This document shows positions 54,084 to 61,170 of a stretch of 64,000 nucleotides of DNA, in pieces. The stretch covers positions 196,039-260,038 of the forward strand of contig NZ_LMUI01000020.1 in NCBI RefSeq assembly GCF_009765995.1, in the 5' to 3' direction. The notes below the pieces were generated by a model, which saw nothing but the letters and a program-made list of their open reading frames with translations, searched no databases and had not been told where the DNA came from. Within the stretch, counting starts at the first letter, position 1; each line of letters starts with the position of its first letter. Made by a program: the position numbers and the translations under genes. This DNA comes from Methylocapsa sp. S129. Its GTDB lineage: Bacteria; Pseudomonadota; Alphaproteobacteria; Rhizobiales; Beijerinckiaceae.

Positions 54084-55547
54084 ATGATGGATCTACAACT
54101 CAAGCTTCAGGATCCTTTGCTCCTCAAGGCGCACTGCTATGTAGACGGTCAATGGATCGGCGAGCCCACCGACGCTGTCACGAATCCCGCCACCGGCGCG
54201 ATCCTCGGTAAGACTCCAAGCTTTGGCACCCGGCAGGCGATGAATGCCGTCGAAGCTGCAGAGCGCGCCTTTAGGCTTTGGGCCAAGAAGATCGCCAAGG
54301 AACGCTCTGCGATCATGCGCCGCTGGTTCGAGTTGATCGTGGAGAACCGCAGCGACCTTGCCCTGATCCTCACCTCTGAGCAGGGAAAGCCGCTCGCCGA
54401 GGCAAAAGCCGAGGTCGACATTGCCGCGGCCTACGTAGAGTTCTACGCCGAAGAAGCGAAACGCGTCTACGGCGAGACCATCCCGAGCCACCGGGCCGAC
54501 GCGCGCATCGTTGTCGGCAAGCAGCCGATCGGCGTCGTGAGCGCCATCACGCCGTGGAATTTCCCGTGCTCCATGATCACCCGCAAGGCGGCGCCTGCTA
54601 TCGCCGCAGGCTGCACGGTGGTGCTGAAGCCTGCGCCCGAGACGCCGCTCTCGGCGCTCGCCCTCGCGGCACTTGCCGAGCGGGCCGGGCTGCCTGCAGG
54701 GGTATTCAACGTCGTGACAGGCGAGCCCTCCGCTGTCGGCAAGGTGTTCTGCGACCACCCAGCGGTCCGGTTTGTGAGCTTTACCGGCTCGACCGAGGTC
54801 GGCAAGATTTTGATGAGACAAGCTTCCGATGGTGTGAAGAAGGTGGGGCTCGAACTCGGCGGAAATGCGCCCTTCATCGTCTTCGACGACGCCGATCTCG
54901 ATGCCGCCATTGAAGGCGCGATGGTCTCGAAATATCGCAACATGGGCCAGACCTGCATCTGCGCAAACCGGATCTACGTGCAGAACTCAATCTACGAATC
55001 CTTCGTTGAGAAGCTCGCCACGCGCGTCATGGACATGAGGGTCGGCAGCGGTCTCGAAGTTGGCGTCGAGCAAGGCCCGTTGATCAGCGACGCTGCCGTC
55101 GCGAAGGTCGAGCGGCACATCGCGGACGCGGTCAGACAAGGCGCGCGGCTCGTGATCGGAGGCAAGCGCCATCCGCTTGGCCGCACTTTCTTCGAGCCGA
55201 CCGTGCTCGCCGAGGTGACGACGAAGATGCTGGTCACTCGTGAGGAGACGTTCGGTCCGCTCGCTCCGGTGTACCGATTCAGCAGTGAGGAGGATGTCAT
55301 CGAGATGGCGAACGCCTCCCCCTTCGGCCTCGCGTCGTACTTTTATTCCAGTGATCTCGGTCGGGTGTTTCGTGTCGCGGAGGCATTGGAATATGGCATG
55401 GTCGGCGTCAATACGGGGCTCATCACCACCGAGGCGGCGCCCTTCGGCGGCGTCAAGGAGAGCGGGCTCGGCCGGGAGGGCTCTCACCACGGCATCGAAG
55501 AGTTCCTCGAGTTGAAATACATGCTGCTCGCCGGCCTCAATGGGTAG
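54084..55547 (+). CDS. gabD: Succinate-semialdehyde dehydrogenase (GabD)
   Basis: 487 residues. Catalytic residues: TPWNFP (Asn159), LELGGNAP (Glu257) and GQTCICANR (Cys291); the vicinal Cys-Ile-Cys is common in GabD. PFGGVKESGLGREGSHHGIE and EEFLELKYM at the C-terminus are GabD signatures. It oxidises succinate semialdehyde to succinate with NAD(P)+, the last step after GABA transamination. It follows the NitT/TauT operon by 47 bases with no operator dyad of its own, so read-through is likely. Confidence 0.85.
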   Translation: MMDLQLKLQDPLLLKAHCYVDGQWIGEPTDAVTNPATGAILGKTPSFGTRQAMNAVEAAERAFRLWAKKIAKERSAIMRRWFELIVENRSDLALILTSEQGKPLAEAKAEVDIAAAYVEFYAEEAKRVYGETIPSHRADARIVVGKQPIGVVSAITPWNFPCSMITRKAAPAIAAGCTVVLKPAPETPLSALALAALAERAGLPAGVFNVVTGEPSAVGKVFCDHPAVRFVSFTGSTEVGKILMRQASDGVKKVGLELGGNAPFIVFDDADLDAAIEGAMVSKYRNMGQTCICANRIYVQNSIYESFVEKLATRVMDMRVGSGLEVGVEQGPLISDAAVAKVERHIADAVRQGARLVIGGKRHPLGRTFFEPTVLAEVTTKMLVTREETFGPLAPVYRFSSEEDVIEMANASPFGLASYFYSSDLGRVFRVAEALEYGMVGVNTGLITTEAAPFGGVKESGLGREGSHHGIEEFLELKYMLLAGLNG

Positions 55548-55924
55548 GCGGCGCTGTAACGTTGGCGCAATCTTCCCCGATATGTGTTTTCTCGTCTTGC
55601 CGGTCGGTGCGTTCCGAAGGCGCGGCCAGAATCGCTCGAGTGCGTCGGCAACGGTTGCCCGGGCGCGCGCGCAGCATGCCCGCCGAACGCGATGTAGAGC
55701 GCCCAACAGCAGGCAGCGCGAAGCCGACACCGACCGCATCGAGATTGTTCATGGATTCGCCGAGGGGCAGCAACGGCGTCAGTCCCAGCGTGGCGAGCCC
55801 GATCCATGCGAAGTGGTGCAGACGTCGGGAATTCACGACGGCGACGCCCAATGCCCCGGCCCGTCTCAATTGATAGGCCGGTCAGTTGCCTCGGTAGGCC
55901 GCTCGAAGCGGTAAGGGGATTTTG
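55548..55924. other. Stretch with no recognisable gene
   Basis: 377 bases after gabD. Short frames on both strands (55540-55914 plus, 55537-55869 minus) are compositional and contain no family motif. The promoter of the MOSC/reductase pair should lie here; AAGGGG at 55912-55917 is the ribosome binding site of the next gene. Confidence 0.45.
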
Positions 55925-56701
55925 ATGTCGGTTGCGGTTCGCGGTCTGTACCATTATCCCGTGAAAGGGCTTAGTGCGCAGGCCCTCGCCAAGGTGCGCC
56001 TGATCGCGGGCGAGGGATTTCCGTTTGACCGGGTTTACGGCCTTGCGCGGCATGATAGCGGGTATGACCCCACTTACTTCCAGCCCTTGCCGAAATCGCG
56101 CTTCATCGTGCTCGTGAAGGAAGACCGGTTGGCTGGGTTGTCGACGTTTTTCGACACGGAAACGAAGACGCTCGATGTCAGCGTTCAGGGACAGCCGGTG
56201 CTATCGGAGAATTTGGAAACTGAGCGTGGGCGTGCCGAGGTCGTGCGGTTCTTCTCAAACATGTTTGATCTGCAAGACGGGCGGGAACCTTCTGTGGCGG
56301 TCGGTGGTGAGAATCGCTTCACAGATCTTTGCACAGAGTCAAAAGAGATGATGAACGCCATTTCGCTAATCAATCTTGCGACAGTCAGAGACTTCGAGAG
56401 CAGGATCAGCGCGGCCGTCGACCCACTGCGCTTTCGAGCAAACCTCTACTTCGACGGACTGCCGGCTTACCGGGAATTGGAGATGCTCGGCCGCGAAATC
56501 GAGGTGGGTCCCGCCAGGTTACGGATCTTCCAGCGCACGGAACGTTGCGCCGCGACCGAGGTAAACCCAATCGACGCAAGGCGGGACATCGCCGTCCCGC
56601 GGCTGCTGATGAAGCACCTCGGGCATGCAGACATGGGGGTTTACGCTGAAGTCATCGAAGGGGGCATGATCGAAATCGGCTCCCAGATCTCGATTTCCTG
56701 A
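55925..56701 (+). CDS. MOSC-domain molybdoenzyme of YcbX/mARC type
   Basis: 258 residues from ATG 55925, preceded by AAGGGG. The N-terminal MOSC beta-barrel begins VRGLYHYPVKGLSAQ. The MOSC core includes PLRFRANLYFDGLP and ERCAATEVNPIDARRD; the Cys (208) lies where YcbX/mARC proteins bind molybdenum (RCxxTxVxP). Such enzymes reduce N-hydroxylated bases, amidoximes and N-hydroxyguanidines. YcbX carries its own C-terminal ferredoxin domain; this protein ends before it, and a ferredoxin-containing reductase is encoded 11 bases downstream. Confidence 0.75.
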   Translation: MSVAVRGLYHYPVKGLSAQALAKVRLIAGEGFPFDRVYGLARHDSGYDPTYFQPLPKSRFIVLVKEDRLAGLSTFFDTETKTLDVSVQGQPVLSENLETERGRAEVVRFFSNMFDLQDGREPSVAVGGENRFTDLCTESKEMMNAISLINLATVRDFESRISAAVDPLRFRANLYFDGLPAYRELEMLGREIEVGPARLRIFQRTERCAATEVNPIDARRDIAVPRLLMKHLGHADMGVYAEVIEGGMIEIGSQISIS

Positions 56702-56712
56702 GACAAGGCCGC

Positions 56713-57669
56713 ATGCTCTTAGACAGCAAACTTCAGCTCCAGGTTCACGCTCGCAGGGCGTTGACCGACGACATTCATGAGTTCGATCTTCGGTCGGCGG
56801 ATGGGACCGAATTGCCGGCCATCCTTGCCGGCAGTAGTCTGATTGTCCAGACGCCATCAGGCGAGCTGCGCAACTATTCGATTTGCAATGACGACACAGA
56901 GCGGCACCGCTACGTCATCGCCGTCAAGCGAGAGACGGCATCGCGCGGTGGCTCGCGGAGCATGCACGAGGGTGCGTCAGAAGAAGCCGTCCTTTCAGCG
57001 GAAGTGGCCCGGACCGGTCTGCGACTGGCCAAGGGTCACGGTCATCTTCTGATCGCGGGCGGGATTGGCATCACCGCGATGTTGTCCCTGGCGCGCCGGC
57101 TGCTACGCGGCCGAGATGGCGATTTCAAGCTGATCTATTTGGCGAAGTCACGGAGCGAGGCGGCCTACGCCGACATTATTCTTGGTCCGGAGTTCGTGGA
57201 AAACGCCATCTGCCACTTCTCTGCCGAAAACGGCGGTAGGCGCCTCGACCTCGGCCCCTGGTTGCAGGACAACGGCGACGGAACGAATCTGTATTACTGC
57301 GGCCCTGCCGGCATGATGGACGCCGTGCGGCTGGGGTCGATTCATTGGCCGAGGTCGCATGTCCACGCCGAGCAATTCCGCAAAGACGGCGCCGGCGCGA
57401 TCGACAACGAGCGGTTCGAGATCCGGCAGACAAAGACGGGTAGGGTGTTCCGCGTGCGCGAGGATCAGACCATCCTTGATGCGCTTCGCGAGGCAGGCCT
57501 AAAGCCTACCGCATCCTGTGAGAGCGGCTTTTGCGGGAAGTGCCGCATGCGCCTGGTCTCTGGGGACGCAGATCACCGTGACATGTACCTCAAGCGAGAG
57601 GAGCGGGCATCGGCCATTATGCCGTGCGTGTCTCGGGCCTTAGGGGGTGTGATCGAACTCGATTTTTGA
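56713..57669 (+). CDS. Phthalate-dioxygenase-reductase (PDR/VanB) type oxidoreductase
   Basis: 318 residues. FMN-binding RNYSICND (about 53-60), an NAD-binding LLIAGGIGITAMLSLA region with YYCGPAGMMDAV, and a C-terminal plant-type [2Fe-2S] domain with CESGFCGKCRMRL (Cys269, 274, 277) and MPCVS (Cys305). Electrons go from NAD(P)H through FMN to the iron-sulfur centre. These reductases usually serve Rieske oxygenases, but none is encoded in this window; the adjacent MOSC protein is the likely acceptor. Confidence 0.8.
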   Translation: MLLDSKLQLQVHARRALTDDIHEFDLRSADGTELPAILAGSSLIVQTPSGELRNYSICNDDTERHRYVIAVKRETASRGGSRSMHEGASEEAVLSAEVARTGLRLAKGHGHLLIAGGIGITAMLSLARRLLRGRDGDFKLIYLAKSRSEAAYADIILGPEFVENAICHFSAENGGRRLDLGPWLQDNGDGTNLYYCGPAGMMDAVRLGSIHWPRSHVHAEQFRKDGAGAIDNERFEIRQTKTGRVFRVREDQTILDALREAGLKPTASCESGFCGKCRMRLVSGDADHRDMYLKREERASAIMPCVSRALGGVIELDF

Positions 57670-57827
57670 AATGAGCACCGATCAGAGTGATTTGTTCAGT
57701 TAGGGCATAGTCAAATCGCACTGGTTGGATCGGGTGGAAATCCGCCTGTCCGCTCTGGAGCGGAATAGTTGAAGGCCCGGGCGTCCAGATATTGACCATC
57801 GGCGTCGAGACTTCCCTTGGCTAGAAA

Positions 57828-59371
57828 GTCGCCCGTGAAGAATCCGATTTAGGCGGCGGCGATGAGATTTTGTGAGCCGTCAGCATTGATGAGCGCGGCG
57901 AGCCAGAGGCGCAAAAGCAGCCTCAGCCAGGCCAGCAACCTGCGGAAGTTGTAGCCGGCGGCGGCGAGGACGGCGTTGGCGGCGTCGCCGGTCATGTGGG
58001 CGAGGTGGTTGCGGCCCATCCGGTGCTCGGCCTTGAGATGGCCGATGCAAGGCTCGACGGCGGACCGGCGGCGCAGGTCCCGTTCGATCGCCTCGGCGAC
58101 GCGCCGCTTCTGGCCCGAGATATAGACCCTGAACCTGTGCTCGGGCGGAGCGTTGTGGCCACGGTAGCCTCGGTCGACAACGACGCGCTCGATATTGGCG
58201 CCGATCTGGGTTTCCATCTCCGGCACAACGACGCCGAGCGTATGGCCGTCATAGGGGTTGCCCGGCAACGCCTTCACATGGGCGATGAATTGGCCGCCGC
58301 GGGAGCGATGCAGCGTCGTGGCGAGGGAGACCTTGACGCCGAATTCGTAGGGCCGATGCGCCTTGCCCTTGCCGATGCATTCGACCTCCGGCGCATGCAG
58401 CGAATAGACTTTCTTGCCGCGCTGGTTCTGACGCTGATCGCGCACCCGCCAGGCGAGCGAGAGCGGATGAGCAAAGACGCTCTCCAACGCCGCCTTGCCC
58501 TTGATCTTGCGAACGACGTCGCGCGCGGTCCGGCCCAGATACGTGCGCAAAGTCCTGAGCGCCCGGTTCGCGCGCTTAAACTGCTTGGCGTGGGCGTAGC
58601 GCTGATGGGCGATCAGCGCATGTTTGCCGACCCGCTCGTAGGACTGGCGCAGCGCGACGCCATGCTTTTTGGCCAGCCGGACCAACCGCTCGCGCGCGCG
58701 ATGCATCAGCTTGGCGTCGGTCGGGTGCGCCACCGCCTTGGGCTGAACGGTGGTGTCGACGATCACCTTAGAAAAATCCGCCGGCTTGGCCGCGCGCGTG
58801 CGCGTGGCGACAGCGAGGCTCTCCTGGATCAGCGCGACGAGCTTCTCTTCGCCCATGCGCTGTCGCCAGCGCGTCATTGAGGAGCGATCGAAGCGCAGCT
58901 TGTGTTGGAAGAACTCCTCGCCGCAGAACAATTGGAAATAGGGGTTCTCGACCCAGCGCTCGCACAGAGCTTCGTCCGAAAGATCGTGCATGTGCTTGAG
59001 GATGGCGAGTCCCGCCATCAAGCGCGTCGGCAGCGGCGGATGGCCGGGCTTGTCCGTATAAGCCGCGCCGAACCGCGCCTCCAGGAAACCCCAATCGACC
59101 GACCCCGCGAGCTTCGCCAGCGGATGACCCATGTCGACGATCTGATCCAGACGGGCGCGGAAGAGGTCTTTCTGTCCGCTGTCCCGACGCTCCTTCGGCC
59201 GCATCGCGAATCTCCAGATCGCGTCTCTCGCCAGCAGAGAATCACGACCCGGCGACCGTTTCAATTTGCAAGATAATCGCCGCCCGCGCCCTCCATTCCG
59301 GCAAAAGCGATTACTTCAAACCACCAGAAAAGCCCCGCAAACCGGCCCTCTCAGGATTCTTCACGGACGAC
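57828..59371 (-). mobile_element. IS5-family insertion sequence, complete
   Basis: About 1,544 bp bounded by 18-bp inverted repeats, GTCGCCCGTGAAGAATCC at 57828-57845 and its complement at 59354-59371 (17 of 18 match). TAGAAA directly abuts both outer ends (57822-57827 and 59372-59377), probably the target-site duplication; the preceding C is also shared at the left end. One transposase gene fills the element. Confidence 0.85.
57849..59204 (-). CDS. IS5-family transposase
   Basis: 451 residues from MRPKERRDSGQKDLF; the frame runs 20 codons further upstream from a TTG. N-terminal DUF772-type region: PLPTRLMAGLAILKHMHDLS, then DEALCERWVENPYFQLFCGE. DDE catalytic positions fit VIVDTTVQPKAV (Asp), VVVDRGYRGHNA (Asp) and SAVEPCIGHLKAEHRMGRN (Glu). 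The gene is intact and the element ends are intact, so it may still move. It lies between the MOSC/reductase pair and the DUF3422 gene. Confidence 0.9.
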   Translation of the reverse strand: MRPKERRDSGQKDLFRARLDQIVDMGHPLAKLAGSVDWGFLEARFGAAYTDKPGHPPLPTRLMAGLAILKHMHDLSDEALCERWVENPYFQLFCGEEFFQHKLRFDRSSMTRWRQRMGEEKLVALIQESLAVATRTRAAKPADFSKVIVDTTVQPKAVAHPTDAKLMHRARERLVRLAKKHGVALRQSYERVGKHALIAHQRYAHAKQFKRANRALRTLRTYLGRTARDVVRKIKGKAALESVFAHPLSLAWRVRDQRQNQRGKKVYSLHAPEVECIGKGKAHRPYEFGVKVSLATTLHRSRGGQFIAHVKALPGNPYDGHTLGVVVPEMETQIGANIERVVVDRGYRGHNAPPEHRFRVYISGQKRRVAEAIERDLRRRSAVEPCIGHLKAEHRMGRNHLAHMTGDAANAVLAAAGYNFRRLLAWLRLLLRLWLAALINADGSQNLIAAA

Positions 59372-59536
59372 TAGAAAAGCATCCGTACTCGAAATGCTGG
59401 CCACTACGGGGGCAACATGCCGCTATGGAGAAGGTGCTGATGCTCTTTTCATCAGCATCACTCCGTTTAGTGCGGTTGACCGAGCATTGAACACCCCCAA
59501 CCAATGAACGGGAATTGAGCGAATACAGGCGTCTGT

Positions 59537-60823
59537 TTACTGCTCGCCGTGGGCGCCGCGAATCCGCCGCACGATGAGCGCGACCCCGAGCACGACCATC
59601 GGTACAGCGGCGGCGGTGGCGAGCGAGGGGTCTGGCCCGACGCCGATTTCCTTGAGCCCCTTGAACGCATAGCCTGCCAGGCCGACGATGTAATAGCTGA
59701 TCGCGGCGACGGAGAGCCCCTCGACGGTCTGCTGCAAGCGCAATTGCAACCGCGTTCGTTCGTTCATCGAATGCAGAAGATCGCGGTTCTGACGTTCGAT
59801 CTCGACATCGACGCGCGTGCGCAAGAGATTGGCGGCGCGGCTGAGTTTCTTCGAAAGGTCGACCTGGCGATTGGCCATCGTCTCGCAGGTGCGCATGGCT
59901 GGCGCCATTCGCCGCGCCAGAAAAGAGGCGAAAGTCGAGAATGCGCCGAACGGCTCCTCGTCAACGGCGACGAGCCGCTGCTGAACGAGGCTGTCGTAAG
60001 CCCGGCTCGCGCCGAAGCGAAAGCTCGAGGCCGCAAGATCGGCCTCGAGCTCCGCGGCGAGCCGCGTCATTTCGTCGAGCAGCTTGTGGTCGGCGGGCGC
60101 GCCCTCGACGATATTCATCTTATTGAGGATGCCGGCTAGACCCTCTTCCGCCGCCTTGACGCGGGGCGCGCATCGCTGCGCCTCGGGCAGGCCAAGCAAG
60201 GCGAGCGTTCGATAGGTCTCGATCTCGAGCAAGCGCTGGGTCAGCGCGCCAGCGCGATTGGGCGTCAGGCCGCGGTCGCGCACGATGAGATGCACGAAGC
60301 CGTCTTTTGCCAGCCGGAAATCGGTCGCCGCCAGAGCCGCGCCGCGCCCCATCGTCGAAGCGACGAGCGAACTCTCGTCGAAGATATCCTCCAACGCCGC
60401 CGCCTGTGCGTCCGGTTCAAGGGAAAGCGCGGCGCTGACGAGCAGAGGTCCCGGCTGCGGGAGGCTCCCGAGAATCGGCGCGGCCAGGGCTTGCGCGGCC
60501 TCGAAATCCACCGCCGCGGCGCCTTCGACGATCAATGTCCACGTCGTGAATTCGCTATGCTGCTCCCAACGCAACGCAAGGTCTTTCAACGCGACACAAT
60601 GATGTTTGGCGTTGCCTCCGGGGCCCGCGACGCCGTTTCTGGCGCAAAACTGCGAAATCTCGCGCCGATCGGCCGCCGCTTGTGCAAAATCAGCCGTGAA
60701 CGCGAAGTGCAGCAACTGAGCCGGCGTCGTCAGCGGATGAAATGGTCGCGAATGTATTTCCTGCAGAACACTGTCGCGCAGGGGATGATCTTCGTAGAGT
60801 CGTCCTGCATTGTCACCCGACAT
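59537..60823 (-). CDS. DUF3422 family membrane protein
   Basis: 428 residues from MSGDNAGRLYEDHPLRDSVL; 25 upstream codons in frame are not conserved. LQEIHSRPFHPLTTPAQLLH is the DUF3422 opening. A large cytoplasmic helical domain is followed by two C-terminal membrane helices (about 373-395 and 402-420). The family is frequent in Alphaproteobacteria and of unknown function. The small cluster with dnaE2 is probably chromosomal-type or plasmid background rather than ICE core, but this cannot be settled here. Confidence 0.8.
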   Translation of the reverse strand: MSGDNAGRLYEDHPLRDSVLQEIHSRPFHPLTTPAQLLHFAFTADFAQAAADRREISQFCARNGVAGPGGNAKHHCVALKDLALRWEQHSEFTTWTLIVEGAAAVDFEAAQALAAPILGSLPQPGPLLVSAALSLEPDAQAAALEDIFDESSLVASTMGRGAALAATDFRLAKDGFVHLIVRDRGLTPNRAGALTQRLLEIETYRTLALLGLPEAQRCAPRVKAAEEGLAGILNKMNIVEGAPADHKLLDEMTRLAAELEADLAASSFRFGASRAYDSLVQQRLVAVDEEPFGAFSTFASFLARRMAPAMRTCETMANRQVDLSKKLSRAANLLRTRVDVEIERQNRDLLHSMNERTRLQLRLQQTVEGLSVAAISYYIVGLAGYAFKGLKEIGVGPDPSLATAAAVPMVVLGVALIVRRIRGAHGEQ

Positions 60824-61170
60824 GACGCCAACCTTGTCGAATCGAGGCCATTGTTCGCACGACTTAAGCTCGCCTTCTGCGGCGACGACTCCGACCAAGC
60901 GCCTTCAAATGAGCCGGAACGTATGCACGGAACGCGACCGATTTGAAACCGTTTTATGGTGAGGTCTTGCGTCGCAGGGCAATAGGTCGCGTATTCGCCA
61001 CGTTGTGATTTTTGAGCATGGACAATTGGGTCCATCGGAGACGGACGGGTTCAACTTTCGACGGCTCGCAAAAGTCGGCTCGATCATTGGAATCGACGAA
61101 GCTTCAGGCTGTCACCACTCCCGGCACCAATTGAAAATTGCGGGGAAAATTCCCGACACGCCGGCCTGCG
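60824..61170. other. Stretch with no recognisable gene
   Basis: 347 bases between two minus-strand genes; holds the DUF3422 promoter region. No good -35/-10 pair, RNA gene or repeat was seen. Confidence 0.4.

Noticed and set aside
55537-55914. Frames on both strands after gabD that could pass for a small membrane protein
   Set aside because: Compositional frames in high-G+C DNA; the minus-strand one has only a short hydrophobic run and no conserved segment.
57996-58880. 294-codon plus-strand frame
   Set aside because: Antisense shadow of the IS5 transposase in high-G+C sequence.
59435-59457. Hairpin TGCTGATG-CTCTTTT-CATCAGCA as a terminator
   Set aside because: No T-run follows on either strand; function unclear.
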